In this document: positions 15,398 to 25,305 of the stretch, one piece after another
Numbering within the stretch: position 1 is the first letter of the stretch
Layout: the number at the start of each line of letters is the position of its first letter
DNA from: Acholeplasmataceae bacterium
GTDB taxonomy: Bacteria; Bacillota_I; Bacilli_A; Acholeplasmatales; Acholeplasmataceae
Direction of reading: 5' to 3'
NCBI GenBank assembly: GCA_021736335.1
Contig: JAIPGC010000003.1
Span: forward strand, 1-64,000
Length of the DNA stretch: 64,000 nucleotides
Notes under the pieces: generated by a model
The model's database searches: none
Seen by the model: only the letters and a program-made list of their open reading frames with translations
What the model was told of the DNA's origin: nothing
Translations under genes and position numbers: made by a program

Positions 15398-16876
15398 TTA
15401 AGACTTTTTATATACAATGGTCTCGTTAATAACTGTTGCGTATAATATATCTTTTTTAAAATCTTCGATTGGTGCTAAAAGTAAATCTTCTGTAAAGATT
15501 GTTAAATCAGCAATATAGCCTTGTTTCAAATAACCTCTATAGGGATCCATTGTTGAAAAATTAGCTCCTTTTGTATATAAAGAGATAGCTTCAAATCTAG
15601 TTAATGCTTCGTCTTCAAAATATACTTTTGAATCATGATCAGATTGTCTTTTTACTGCTGCATGGATACCAAGTAAAGGATTAGGTATCTCAATCGGTGC
15701 ATCACTACTACCTGCAAGAGGTACACCTTGTTTAAGTAGTGATTTCCATGGAAAAGCATACCTAGGAATCTGGCTGAAATAACCTAGAGCCCACGGAAGG
15801 TCACTTGATAAAAATTGAGGTTGAATATCGATAGACAAGGGCATATTTTTAATCATCATCAATGCTTTTTCATCTACCCATGGTGTATGAATCAAACGAT
15901 CATATGTTCCTGGTTTTGGTGGATGTTTTTTTAGAATTTCAAGTACTTCAACCAACCCTTGATCACCAATCACATGAATTGCAACGTTGAGTTCATGAAG
16001 TCTTGTTTTTTTTACCATCTGCTCAAAAGTCTCTTTTGAATGGATTCTCATGCCATAAGACTCTGAGTCTTTATACTGAGCCTTCATAAGGGCTGTCTTT
16101 GATGAAACTGTACCATCATAAAACATCTTTACAGCTCCTAGCTGTAAATATGGGGTTTGATTTAAAAACACTCGATTTGATTTGATGTAATCATCTAGTA
16201 CCATATGATGAACGATTAAATGTGCTCTAAAAGGCATTTGAGATAGAACTTTGTCAAATACACCTAGAGTATTATAAAAGCCATCATAGTAGAAGAGATC
16301 ATCACTGTGACCACCTGTTAACCCATAGCGATATAAAGCTTGAATGGATTTTTTAAGGAGGTTTTCTAAAACTTGATTTGTGTGCATTGGAAATGTATGC
16401 ATGGCTTGTTCTGCTAAGTCTTCAGTTAGAAAACCATTAGAATCTAATGCTTTAACTTTCTTAAGCACAATATCATTTGCTGTCACACTGTGATAATCAT
16501 TATGTCTAATCAATATCGGATAAGTAGAGCTGATTTGATTTAAATCATCTTTAGTTACTCCACACTCAAAATAACCTTCAGCAAAAAGTGGCTCATGATT
16601 AAAACTTTTCTTTAGAATATCTAAAACTGCTTCTTTATCCTTTAGATTTTTCAAGTTTGGTCTGGAAAGCTTCTGACCATACCCCAGAAGATGAAGATGG
16701 GCATCAACAAATCCAGGATAGATATGATTGCCTTTTAGATCAATAACTTCATCAAAGTCTAAATGCTCAATTTCTTGGTCAAAGCCAACAATGACACCTT
16801 GATTGGTTGCCATTTGATATTTCGCCTCTTGCTCAGTTAGCATGGTATGAAACACACCGTTTTTCCATAGTTTCAT
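15398..16876 (-). CDS. Amidohydrolase family protein (Amidohydro_3, YtcJ-like)
   Basis: The 492-residue metal-dependent hydrolase keeps the metal motif DAHLHLLG (His60, His62), the lysine strand GAVKMFYDG near 247, AIHVIGDQG, and the aspartate in SSDAPIEIPNP. The C-terminal part returns to the small beta-sandwich (GYIADLTIF). Family members hydrolyse cyclic or acyclic amides, imidazolone-like compounds or formamides; the substrate is not predictable here. GAGGTG precedes the ATG. It follows the recX terminator and seems to be a single-gene unit. Confidence 0.87.
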   Translation of the reverse strand: MKLWKNGVFHTMLTEQEAKYQMATNQGVIVGFDQEIEHLDFDEVIDLKGNHIYPGFVDAHLHLLGYGQKLSRPNLKNLKDKEAVLDILKKSFNHEPLFAEGYFECGVTKDDLNQISSTYPILIRHNDYHSVTANDIVLKKVKALDSNGFLTEDLAEQAMHTFPMHTNQVLENLLKKSIQALYRYGLTGGHSDDLFYYDGFYNTLGVFDKVLSQMPFRAHLIVHHMVLDDYIKSNRVFLNQTPYLQLGAVKMFYDGTVSSKTALMKAQYKDSESYGMRIHSKETFEQMVKKTRLHELNVAIHVIGDQGLVEVLEILKKHPPKPGTYDRLIHTPWVDEKALMMIKNMPLSIDIQPQFLSSDLPWALGYFSQIPRYAFPWKSLLKQGVPLAGSSDAPIEIPNPLLGIHAAVKRQSDHDSKVYFEDEALTRFEAISLYTKGANFSTMDPYRGYLKQGYIADLTIFTEDLLLAPIEDFKKDILYATVINETIVYKKS

Positions 16877-16884
16877 TTTTTCAC

Positions 16885-16933
16885 CTCAAAAGAAAAAGCT
16901 CTTTACATGATTTTATCATGTTTTGAGCTTTTT
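16885..16933 (-). terminator. Terminator of the prfB-yitT-S41-recX group
   Basis: A long minus-strand hairpin AAAAAGCTC...ACATGAT...ATCATGT...GAGCTTTTT is followed by CTTTT. It begins directly after the recX stop. Confidence 0.75.
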
Positions 16934-17689
16934 TTATGATTGGATTGCTTTTTTAATATCTTCAATTTTAAATCCTTTGGCATAGAGTTTTTGAATGATT
17001 TTGTATTCTACTTGCTGATCTTCCATATTGTGATATTTCTTGATGAGCTTTGCGTATTCCTTTTTAATCAGTTCAAGCTCATCCACCTGATAAGATGACA
17101 TCGACTTTTTGATTTGAGCTTCAACTGCTTCTAAACTAAACCCTTTTCTCAAATAATACCCTTTTAAGGATTGAATTGCTTGTTTCTTTGATTTGTTTTT
17201 AATAGCACTAATTTTCTTGGGGAGTAGACGGCTTAAAATCTGATCTTCATCGATATGCTTGGTGAAACTTTCGATCAACTCAGCTGATACACCTTTTTCA
17301 CGAAGCTTATTAAATATCATGAGTGGTCCATCGTTATTTTGTTTCATTTGAACATATAACTTCGTATATGCATAATCATCTAGATATTTTTTTTCTATAA
17401 ATTTGGTTACAAGTTGTTTGACAATTGATTCTTGGGCACCTTTAGATCGTAAATAATCACTTAATTCCTTAGTTGTTTGCATTTTCTTAAGATGAATGAT
17501 GCCCAACTTATAATAATGCGCATAATCATTTTCCATGATCAACTGATGATAGGATTTGCTGTCGTATGTTTGAAGAAGCTTCAAATGAAACTTTAAGAAA
17601 ATTTCAGGTTCAATCATGATCCATTCATCATCAAATCTTACCTTATAATATTGTGTTTTCTTTTCTATTTCATGTATTGTTTTCATCAT
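16934..17689 (-). CDS. recX: Regulatory protein RecX
   Basis: The 251-residue, highly charged helical protein has three repeats of the RecX three-helix module (for example LSDYLRSKGAQESIVKQL, then FIEKKYLDDYAYTKLYV with the conserved D-D-Y-A motif, then IFNKLREKGVSAELIE). RecX binds the RecA filament and limits recombination. Its ATG overlaps the S41 protease stop by four bases. It is longer than many RecX proteins because of an N-terminal beta-rich extension of about 60 residues, as in Bacillus RecX. Confidence 0.88.
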   Translation of the reverse strand: MMKTIHEIEKKTQYYKVRFDDEWIMIEPEIFLKFHLKLLQTYDSKSYHQLIMENDYAHYYKLGIIHLKKMQTTKELSDYLRSKGAQESIVKQLVTKFIEKKYLDDYAYTKLYVQMKQNNDGPLMIFNKLREKGVSAELIESFTKHIDEDQILSRLLPKKISAIKNKSKKQAIQSLKGYYLRKGFSLEAVEAQIKKSMSSYQVDELELIKKEYAKLIKKYHNMEDQQVEYKIIQKLYAKGFKIEDIKKAIQS

Positions 17690-19194
17690 GTTGATTTGAT
17701 TAAATCGATCAAGGTTTGCAATTGAACGTCTTTATCTAAATCTTGAATGTCAGTCATATATATCTGATGAATCTTAATTGCTGTTTCTCGGTCGAGATTT
17801 CCCGTTACAGTAAGGTTTTGATCAAGCTGAAAATCTTCAATTGCATTTTGCGTAGCCAAATCGAAATAACCATCTGTGCGTAGCTCGTTTACACCACTCA
17901 AATCAAAGAAATAATTAAGAAATGCTTGGTAGTTACCAAGTTCAAATGATACTTCATTAAATCCTACTTCTCCGCCGTATAAAGGCATTTCTAAAGCTCT
18001 AATTCCATCTTGTTCAATGATGTTGACGTCAAGTGGATCTTCATGCACATTCTTACCATCATCATAGGTCCATTGGCCCTCAGTATAAACAAGCGAATAA
18101 CGTATATTGCTAATTTCATAAAGGTTGAGCGTGTTCTGATACACACCTTTTCCGTATGTGGGATATCCATATAGTTGGTAGCCACCATTGATTGAAAGAG
18201 CAGCAGCTAAAACTTCAGAAGCTGAGGCTGATCTTCCATTAACCAAAACGGCGATATCATATGATTTAAGTGAAGTTAGATTGCCATAAAAACTTGAGAC
18301 TTCACCACTTCTTGGAATCATTTGAAAGAGTGGCTTTTCAACATTATTTGTCAAAAGCTGTTGCGTAATACCTGGAATCATAGCTGAATTATCATTATTG
18401 TGTAAAGCTGATAATGATCCACCAGGATTATCTCTTAAGTCAAGAATTAATGTTTTAGATGTGCTATTAATATCAAGATTGCTTGCTTCAATCTCATTGA
18501 GTAAATCACTAAATACTTTGGCTGTTCCAGGTGTCACATCTTGGATATATCCTGAAAAATGTGTAATTTTAATATACACAATATCGTCTTCTCCTAAATC
18601 AACTGAGTATGCAGTTGGGGTAGGAATTTCTATATAAGTCACTGTTACTTGATACTCATTTTGATCTGGGTCAACAACAATTAAAGTTTTCGTGTCATCA
18701 AGTGAACCCTTTAAATATGATAAAACCTCTTCTTCTGAATTTAATGTATCAAAGTATAATGGTTGTCCATCAACCATAATACCAATAATCAAATCATTGG
18801 GAAATAATAGGTCTTCTGCAGCAGAACCTACATAAACAAAAGATATTCTAAGATTGAGGTCTTCCATCACAAATACAATGCCTATACCAATGAATGTCTC
18901 ATCTCCAGAAGGTGCAACAGATAATGGATTAGCAACCAATCTAGTATATGGATCGTTGTTTGCTTGTGCATATGATTCGACGATACCTTTCATTGAAGCT
19001 ATAAACGCTGCCTCAACCTCAACATCGTCAATATCGTAATAATAAAAGTTTCTAAAACTGGTTGTAATTTGATCAAAAGTATCATTTGTTGATTCACTTG
19101 GAGTTGAAGGAATCACAACAGATATATAATAACCTGCTAAAAAAGCAAGAATGACACTGACTAAAAATAGAATACCTAATTTTTTGCTTGCCAT
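17686..19194 (-). CDS. S41 family carboxy-terminal processing protease
   Basis: This 502-residue CtpA-like serine protease has an N-terminal membrane anchor (5-27), a PDZ domain (about 95-190), the S41 catalytic domain with LDLRDNPGG (251-259), Ser324 in SASASE and Lys349 in YGKG spaced as in Tsp/CtpA, and a C-terminal peptidoglycan-binding-like domain (about 425-495, TDGYFDLATQNAIEDFQ). It acts on the outer face of the membrane on exported proteins. A peptidoglycan-binding-type domain in what looks like a Mollicute lineage suggests ancestry from walled relatives. GGGAGG precedes the ATG; it overlaps yitT upstream and recX downstream. Confidence 0.92.
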   Translation of the reverse strand: MASKKLGILFLVSVILAFLAGYYISVVIPSTPSESTNDTFDQITTSFRNFYYYDIDDVEVEAAFIASMKGIVESYAQANNDPYTRLVANPLSVAPSGDETFIGIGIVFVMEDLNLRISFVYVGSAAEDLLFPNDLIIGIMVDGQPLYFDTLNSEEEVLSYLKGSLDDTKTLIVVDPDQNEYQVTVTYIEIPTPTAYSVDLGEDDIVYIKITHFSGYIQDVTPGTAKVFSDLLNEIEASNLDINSTSKTLILDLRDNPGGSLSALHNNDNSAMIPGITQQLLTNNVEKPLFQMIPRSGEVSSFYGNLTSLKSYDIAVLVNGRSASASEVLAAALSINGGYQLYGYPTYGKGVYQNTLNLYEISNIRYSLVYTEGQWTYDDGKNVHEDPLDVNIIEQDGIRALEMPLYGGEVGFNEVSFELGNYQAFLNYFFDLSGVNELRTDGYFDLATQNAIEDFQLDQNLTVTGNLDRETAIKIHQIYMTDIQDLDKDVQLQTLIDLIKST

Positions 19195-20051
19195 ATCGCT
19201 GCCTCCCTAGTGAATCCTTGTCCTATTGCTTCTTTGGTTCTTGTAACAAAAGTAAATGCATTAGGATCAACATCCTTGATAATTTGTTTGAATTGATAAA
19301 TTTGCATCCTGTCAACGGTGCAAATCATCATATCCTTTGTTTGATTCGTAAATCCGCCAACCACCTTAACCTTAGTTATGCCTCGCTCTAATTTTTCATA
19401 GATTGCCTTTTGCATGTGAAGAGAATGATCAGTGATGATAAATGCTGTAAATCCAGATTTGCCTTCTATTGCCAATCTATCAATAATGAGTCCACTCAAG
19501 ATCATCGTACCTACTGCATAAAGACCCAATTGAAAATTGATCATCATAGCAATAAAAATAATGATACCATCAGTAATATACATGGCCATTGAAAAGGGTA
19601 TGTGGAGATATTTTTTCATCATATTTTGGATGATATCAATACCTCCTGTGGTTGCATTACTTCTAAAAACGATACCTAGTCCAACACCTAAGAAGATGCC
19701 CCCAAATAGTGCACCAATCAGTAATGGACTTTCTGTCATATGTTGCATAAAAAAATTCTTATCGATTGAAATCTCAAGTATCCAAATCACAAAAGGTGAA
19801 AGAAGGGTTGCGTAAATAGTCTTGACAAAAAATACTTTCCCTAAAAAGATGAGTCCAATAAATAATAAAACAGTATTAGCGATAAACATAAATAAACTGA
19901 CTGAAATAACATCTTGTAATAAAACCGAGACACCCATAACACCACCAATCACTAGATTAAGTGGTAATAAGAAAAAATAGAAACCAAGTGACAGCAGGAT
20001 GACTCCTGCTGTGATTTCTAATATTTCACGAACTTTTGCTTTATTCAACAT
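19176..20051 (-). CDS. YitT family membrane protein (DUF161/DUF2179)
   Basis: The 291-residue protein has five to six transmembrane segments in the first 190 residues (VIGGVMGVSVLLQDV, GIVFRSNATTGGIDI) and a cytoplasmic DUF2179 domain (about 215-280) that in relatives is a PII-like ligand-binding fold. The function of the family is unknown; transport or sensing has been proposed. I start at ATG 20051, six bases after GGAG; ATG 20057 is too close to it. It overlaps prfB upstream and the S41 gene downstream, so all belong to one transcript. Confidence 0.88.
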   Translation of the reverse strand: MLNKAKVREILEITAGVILLSLGFYFFLLPLNLVIGGVMGVSVLLQDVISVSLFMFIANTVLLFIGLIFLGKVFFVKTIYATLLSPFVIWILEISIDKNFFMQHMTESPLLIGALFGGIFLGVGLGIVFRSNATTGGIDIIQNMMKKYLHIPFSMAMYITDGIIIFIAMMINFQLGLYAVGTMILSGLIIDRLAIEGKSGFTAFIITDHSLHMQKAIYEKLERGITKVKVVGGFTNQTKDMMICTVDRMQIYQFKQIIKDVDPNAFTFVTRTKEAIGQGFTREAAIWQAKN

Positions 20052-21144
20052 CTTCATCTCCTGCTTTTAAATAAGCATTGATAAACCCATCGAGTTCACC
20101 ATCCATGACAAGATCAACTTGACCAACTTCATAGTTTGTCCGATGATCCTTAACCATCTGATAGGGATGAAAAACATAGGATCTAATTTGTGAACCCCAG
20201 GCATTATCCTTTTGCTCACCTTTAATATTATTGAGCATCTCTTCTTGTCTTTTTATTTCTTCTTGGACAAGTTTAGCTTTTAATACACTAAATGCTGCTT
20301 CTTTATTTTTTAATTGACTACGTTCATTTTGACATGTGACAACAATCCCTGATGCTAAGTGCGTTATTCTGACTGCTGAGTCAGTTGTATTAACGGACTG
20401 ACCACCAGCTCCACCACTTCTATAAACATCAATTTTAACATCTTCATCTTTAATTTCAATGTCGATATCATCACTGATTTCAGGTAAGACATCACATGAT
20501 GCAAATGAAGTGTGTCTTCTAGCGTTAGAATCAAATGGGGAAATACGAACCAAACGGTGTACACCGCGTTCAGCCTTTAAGTAACCATAAGCATAAGGTC
20601 CTTTAATGAGCATAGTGACGCTTTTAATACCTGCTTCATCTCCTGATTGATAATCAAGGACTTCAACCTTATATCGCTTTTTTTGAGCATATCTTGTATA
20701 CATGCGATAAAGCATATCAGCCCAATCTTGTGATTCGGTGCCACCAGCTCCTGGGTGTAATTCGATAATCGCATTATTGGAGTCATATGGACCGTTTAAT
20801 AATATTTCAATTTCGAAAGCTTTGAGTTCAGTTTGAAGAGCTAGAATATCATCTTCGAGTATGACCCATTCTTCAGTACCTTCTTCACTAACTTCAAACC
20901 AATCGACTAGATTCATATATTTCTTTTCTAATGTAATTAAACTGTCTAATTTTTGTCTAATATAGGTTGCTTCTTTAGTCAGTTTCTTAGCTTGTTTTGT
21001 ATCATTCCAAAAATTAGGTTTTTGCATTTCCAGGTTCAACTCACGATATTGGTCTTCTAATTTTGTGGGTTGAAGTGCTTTTGTTAAATCCTCTAAACTT
21101 TGTTTAAATCCTGATAGGATCTTATTAACTTCATATGTTTCCAC
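20041..21144 (-). CDS. prfB: Peptide chain release factor 2
   Basis: The 367-residue RF2 terminates translation at UGA and UAA. The recognition motif SPF (202-204) and catalytic GGQ (247-249) are intact. The start codon is GTG with AAGGAGGTG upstream. The reading frame is continuous through codons 20-30, so the +1 programmed frameshift (in-frame TGA after about codon 24) found in most bacteria is absent. A functional RF2 shows that UGA is a stop here, unlike Mycoplasma. It follows secA by 12 bases, the usual Bacillota order. Confidence 0.97.
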   Translation of the reverse strand: METYEVNKILSGFKQSLEDLTKALQPTKLEDQYRELNLEMQKPNFWNDTKQAKKLTKEATYIRQKLDSLITLEKKYMNLVDWFEVSEEGTEEWVILEDDILALQTELKAFEIEILLNGPYDSNNAIIELHPGAGGTESQDWADMLYRMYTRYAQKKRYKVEVLDYQSGDEAGIKSVTMLIKGPYAYGYLKAERGVHRLVRISPFDSNARRHTSFASCDVLPEISDDIDIEIKDEDVKIDVYRSGGAGGQSVNTTDSAVRITHLASGIVVTCQNERSQLKNKEAAFSVLKAKLVQEEIKRQEEMLNNIKGEQKDNAWGSQIRSYVFHPYQMVKDHRTNYEVGQVDLVMDGELDGFINAYLKAGDEDVE

Positions 21145-21156
21145 AAAATCACCTCC

Positions 21157-23625
21157 TTATCGCCAAGGTAATTGACGTTGACTTCTGTTCTTTCTGACTT
21201 TGGGTTTTCTTGGTCTTGCATCCGTACGGCCTTCGTTAGTTGATGTATTTTTGACAACAGCTTCGCGTTCGACATTGTACTGGATTTGTGCACGAAGTGC
21301 ATATCTTGTTACATCATGAGAAATGTTTTCAACCATTTCATTAAACATCCTTAATCCTTCAGATTGATAAATGACTAATGGATTTTGTTGTCCATAGGAT
21401 TGAAGAGATACAGATTGTCTTAATTCACTCATTGCATCAATATGGCGCATCCAAAAAGTATCAATAACACGCAACATGACAACCTTTAAAAATTCATTGA
21501 ATATTTCTGGTGGGAAGTTTTGTTTCTTAGATTCAATTTCTTTATGAGCTAAATCCATGATAAAGGCTTTAACTTCATTTTCATCCATCTTCTCAATAAG
21601 CTCTTTAGTAATTGTACCTGGTCTAAAGACGTTACCATCAAATTGAGCGATGATGTTGTCATCATCAATTTCGAATTGGTTTTTACCAACAGGGTGAATG
21701 AATTGATCAAGCTTTTTATTGATACTATTATCTATAGTTTTGAGAACTTCATTTTCAATGGACTCATAAACTAAAACGTTTCTTCTTTCACGATAAATGA
21801 TTTCTCTTTGTTTTCTTAAAACATCATCATATTTTAAGACTTGTTTACGTGAATCATAGTTATTACCTTCAATTCGCTTTTGAGCGCTTGTGACAAATCT
21901 AGAAAATAGTTTTGATGATAAAGGTTCACCTGTAGTATTGAGTCTTTCTAACATTTCAATTCTATTCTTAAAGGTTTCTCCGCCAAATCGCATCATCAGT
22001 TCATCTTCAGCTGACAAATAGAATCTGGAGTATCCAGGGTCTCCCTGACGTCCACTACGACCTCTTAGCTGATTATCTATACGTCTTGATTCGTGACGCT
22101 CACTACCGATGACAGCTAATCCACCTAAAGCAACAACACCTTCTCCAAGTTTGATATCTGTACCACGACCAGCCATATTGGTAGCAATCGTTACTGAACC
22201 CATCAATCCGGCTTTAGCAACAATTTCAGCTTCGCGTTCATGGTTTTTAGCATTCAAGACTTCATGTGGGATTCTTCTTGCTTTGAGCATTCTAGAAATA
22301 TCTTCTGAGGTTTCAACTGCTATGGTACCAATCAGCATCGGCTGACCTTTTTTATATCTCATTTCAACTTCATCGACTAAGGCATTAAATTTATCTTTTA
22401 AATTAGCATAGATAAAATCAGGCTCATCTTTTCTGATCACCGGTGCATTGGTTGGAACTTCTATGACATCCATGTTATAGATTTCTCTAAATTCTTCTTC
22501 TTCAGTTTTTGCTGTACCAGTCATACCTGAAAGTTTCTTATACATTCTAAAGAAATTTTGGTATGTGATGGTTGCTACTGTCACTGTTTCTTTTTTGACT
22601 TGTACGCCTTCTTTAGCTTCTAAAGCCTGATGAAGACCTTCAGAGAACTGACGTCCTCTTAAGATACGACCAGTAAACTGGTCTACGATTAAAACTTCGC
22701 CATTATCAACGACATACTCTTTGTCTCTTGACATGATATGGTTTGCACGAAGTGCATTGTTGATATGATGAACAAGTGTTACGTGTTTTAAATCATATAA
22801 GTTATCCAATTGGAAAATTTGTTCTGCTCTATGAATACCAGATGGTGTTAAAGCAATACTTTGTGATTCAAGGTCAATTTCGAAATCTTCATCACGTATT
22901 GATTTAGCAAAACGATCTGCTGCTTGATAGAGGTTATGATTATTTTTTGATCCACCAGAAATGATTAAAGGTGTTCTAGCTTCATCAATTAAGATGGAGT
23001 CGACTTCATCGATGATTGCGTAATTTAAGCCACGTTGAGCGACCATATCTTTTGCATATAAAACCATGTGATCACGTAGATAGTCAAATCCAAGTTCGCT
23101 ATTCGTAGAATATAAAATATCACAATCATAAGCTGCCTTCTTTTGCTCTCTTGTGATATCTCTGACGTTTAAGCCTACAGTAAGTCCTAAATATCTGAAT
23201 AGGTCTCCTATATCGCCTTCTGCTTCACGTTTAGCCAAGTATTCATTGACTGTTACAATATGGACACCTTCGCCATTAAGAGCATTTAAATATGCTGGCA
23301 TAACAGCTGTTAGTGTTTTACCTTCACCAGTTCTCATTTCTGCAATATTACCATGAAAAATTGCTACAGCTCCTAAGACCTGTACGTAATATGGGAAGAG
23401 TTTGGTGATGCGTCTAGAGGCTTCTCTAACAACTGCAAATGCCTCAGGCATTAAATCATCTAGTGATTCACCATCTCTATATCTTTGTTTGAAAATTTCT
23501 GTTTTTGCTGTTAACTCACTATCTGACATTTTTGCCATAGCTTCTTCATAAGAAAAAACGATGTCAGCTATTTTTTTGGCATCTTTTAATTCCTTTTTGC
23601 TAGGGTCAAACCACTTTTTAAACAT
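21157..23625 (-). CDS. secA: Protein translocase ATPase SecA
   Basis: This 822-residue motor drives post-translational export through SecYEG. Walker A MRTGEGKT at 98-105, DEVDSILIDEARTPLIISG near 205-223 (motif II), the PPXD region and GRGTDIKLG/GRSGRQGDPG (helicase C-terminal motifs) are all present. The tail ends in a basic segment (KPKVRKNRSQRQLPWR) and lacks the Cys-rich SEC-C zinc domain, which is common where SecB is absent. AAAGGA precedes the ATG. Confidence 0.98.
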   Translation of the reverse strand: MFKKWFDPSKKELKDAKKIADIVFSYEEAMAKMSDSELTAKTEIFKQRYRDGESLDDLMPEAFAVVREASRRITKLFPYYVQVLGAVAIFHGNIAEMRTGEGKTLTAVMPAYLNALNGEGVHIVTVNEYLAKREAEGDIGDLFRYLGLTVGLNVRDITREQKKAAYDCDILYSTNSELGFDYLRDHMVLYAKDMVAQRGLNYAIIDEVDSILIDEARTPLIISGGSKNNHNLYQAADRFAKSIRDEDFEIDLESQSIALTPSGIHRAEQIFQLDNLYDLKHVTLVHHINNALRANHIMSRDKEYVVDNGEVLIVDQFTGRILRGRQFSEGLHQALEAKEGVQVKKETVTVATITYQNFFRMYKKLSGMTGTAKTEEEEFREIYNMDVIEVPTNAPVIRKDEPDFIYANLKDKFNALVDEVEMRYKKGQPMLIGTIAVETSEDISRMLKARRIPHEVLNAKNHEREAEIVAKAGLMGSVTIATNMAGRGTDIKLGEGVVALGGLAVIGSERHESRRIDNQLRGRSGRQGDPGYSRFYLSAEDELMMRFGGETFKNRIEMLERLNTTGEPLSSKLFSRFVTSAQKRIEGNNYDSRKQVLKYDDVLRKQREIIYRERRNVLVYESIENEVLKTIDNSINKKLDQFIHPVGKNQFEIDDDNIIAQFDGNVFRPGTITKELIEKMDENEVKAFIMDLAHKEIESKKQNFPPEIFNEFLKVVMLRVIDTFWMRHIDAMSELRQSVSLQSYGQQNPLVIYQSEGLRMFNEMVENISHDVTRYALRAQIQYNVEREAVVKNTSTNEGRTDARPRKPKVRKNRSQRQLPWR

Positions 23626-23714
23626 ACAAACACATCCTTTACGTTCTTTATTATATTACTATAATAAGCGCTTTTTTACAAGAGATTTCACTGTTTAAGG
23701 ATTTTTAACATAAT

Positions 23715-23764
23715 TAAAAAAGACTGGTATAATCCACAGAAAATCTATGGTTACAGTCTTTTTG
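23715..23764 (-). terminator. Long hairpin between lemA and secA
   Basis: AAAAAGACTG pairs with CAGTCTTTTT around an inner stem TAA-CCA-AGA/TCT-TGG-TTA, about 50 bases in all. The minus strand continues TTTAATTATG. It probably backs up the lemA terminator. Confidence 0.6.
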
Positions 23765-23793
23765 ATTAAATGGCTTTATCAAAGGGTTAAAGA

Positions 23794-23820
23794 AAAAAAT
23801 AAAACGCCAATGGCGTTCTA
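23794..23820 (-). terminator. Terminator of lemA
   Basis: AACGCC-ATT-GGCGTT followed by TTATTTTTTT on the minus strand, three bases after the lemA stop. Confidence 0.8.
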
Positions 23821-24375
23821 TTAAAAATCAAATTTAACATCTTCTCTTTTAACTGCTTCAGCTTCGAAAAATGCACGTTTTTCAAACTTCTTCCAATTTG
23901 CAATGATATTGCTTGGGAATACGACAACTTTTTGGTTGTAGTAACTAACATTTGAATTATACACACGTCTTGCTGCTTGAAGATTTTCTTCTACTTCCAT
24001 TGATGCATCTTGAAGTTTAAGAATGTTTTGTGATGCCTTTAAATCAGGGTATTGTTCTACAACCACATTAAGTGATTGCAATCCTCTTGTAACTTCATTC
24101 GCAAATTCTTGTTTTTCTTGAATAGATGCGCCATGACCAGGTTGTCTCATTGCTACAACCTTAGTTAAAGTTTCTTGTTCATGCTTCATATAACCCTTAG
24201 CGGCAGAGAACATCTTTGATAGTAAATCAAAACGTTTTGTTAAAGCGACATCGATGCTTGATTCTGATTCATCAATCTTAACTAACATTGTTCTAAATGA
24301 GTTGATTGTACCTATAACCCACCCAACAACAATTAATAAAACTACTACAGCTGCTATTACATAATAAATCCACAT
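23821..24375 (-). CDS. lemA: LemA family protein
   Basis: The 184-residue protein has one N-terminal transmembrane helix (4-23) followed by a long helical bundle (NSFRTMLVKIDESESSIDVAL, LLSKMFSAAKGYMKHE, RRVYNSNVSYYN), the LemA signature with cytosolic C-terminus. The function of the family is unknown; it is often linked to membrane stress. It is the second gene of a pair with a DUF3137 protein, a recurrent combination. AAGGAG precedes the ATG. Confidence 0.92.
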   Translation of the reverse strand: MWIYYVIAAVVVLLIVVGWVIGTINSFRTMLVKIDESESSIDVALTKRFDLLSKMFSAAKGYMKHEQETLTKVVAMRQPGHGASIQEKQEFANEVTRGLQSLNVVVEQYPDLKASQNILKLQDASMEVEENLQAARRVYNSNVSYYNQKVVVFPSNIIANWKKFEKRAFFEAEAVKREDVKFDF

Positions 24376-24390
24376 ATTCTTCTCTCCTTT

Positions 24391-25287
24391 CTAAAGAGTC
24401 TTTTTAAACTTGCTACTATCTAACCGCAACTCATTAATGATTGCGGGTATTAGTTCGATATCAGTCATAAATGCCTTGATTGATTCTTCATTGATTGGCT
24501 TCTTAAGTGAAATTTCCATATAATCTTTACGATCATTGACACCTATATGCAACTCGTCTTTGACAAAATAATAGAGGATTGATCCACGATGCAGTTTTTC
24601 AAGCTCTAAAAGTTTTTCAATCATCGTTGATGTGATGTGATAGAATCCATATTCTTGAGTAGAAGCATAGATGGCAAACTTCTTATTGAATTCCATGCTT
24701 TCAGTATCGATTTTGACAAGGTTCTTTTTTGAGATACCCCATCCACGACCTTCTACAATTCTTAACTCATCATCAAATTTGCGTTCGAATGTATAAATAT
24801 ACCAACGACCTTTGAAGTATGTTTCATAGGTTACTGTTACATTTCCTTTTGAATCTCTGTGTTCAACTCTTTCTTTAAAATCAATATCACAGACTTCGAA
24901 ACCAACACCTTTGTACTTACCTCTTATATAATCTTCAGCTGTTGATCGATCAGGTCTCTTGACCATGCCTGTTGCTACAATTCTTGAAACAGGAATGGAC
25001 CCATGCTGATCATAAAAGACATCATCAAACTGTTCTTTTAATAATGAGGTAACTAATTCTTTTTTAATGATCTCTCTAAAGCTTTGAAATTGCTTCATTG
25101 ATTTTGCAAAAAAGACTAATGCGGGTATCAATAAAATAATACCAATGAAAGCAAAAATAGGCTCAACTAAAAAGAGTATGAAAAAAAGAATTGCCGGAAT
25201 TAAAAATATCAGTCCTTTTTTCTTTTGCTTACTATATTCTTTAAATATTTTTAACCGTTTTTCTTCGATTATTTTTAAGTCTGTCAT
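24391..25287 (-). CDS. DUF3137 domain protein with two TM helices
   Basis: The 298-residue protein has a short charged N-terminus, two adjacent transmembrane segments (about 26-44 and 46-62) and a soluble domain (about 70-295) with DUF3137 features (FEVCDIDFKERVE, YFKGRWYIYTFERKF, SKKFAIYAS-like NKKFAIYASTQE). Function is unknown. It precedes lemA by 15 bases, and this pair is common in Mollicutes and Bacillota, suggesting a shared membrane role. Confidence 0.82.
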   Translation of the reverse strand: MTDLKIIEEKRLKIFKEYSKQKKKGLIFLIPAILFFILFLVEPIFAFIGIILLIPALVFFAKSMKQFQSFREIIKKELVTSLLKEQFDDVFYDQHGSIPVSRIVATGMVKRPDRSTAEDYIRGKYKGVGFEVCDIDFKERVEHRDSKGNVTVTYETYFKGRWYIYTFERKFDDELRIVEGRGWGISKKNLVKIDTESMEFNKKFAIYASTQEYGFYHITSTMIEKLLELEKLHRGSILYYFVKDELHIGVNDRKDYMEISLKKPINEESIKAFMTDIELIPAIINELRLDSSKFKKTL

Positions 25288-25305
25288 ATCATCACCGATA
25301 TCATT

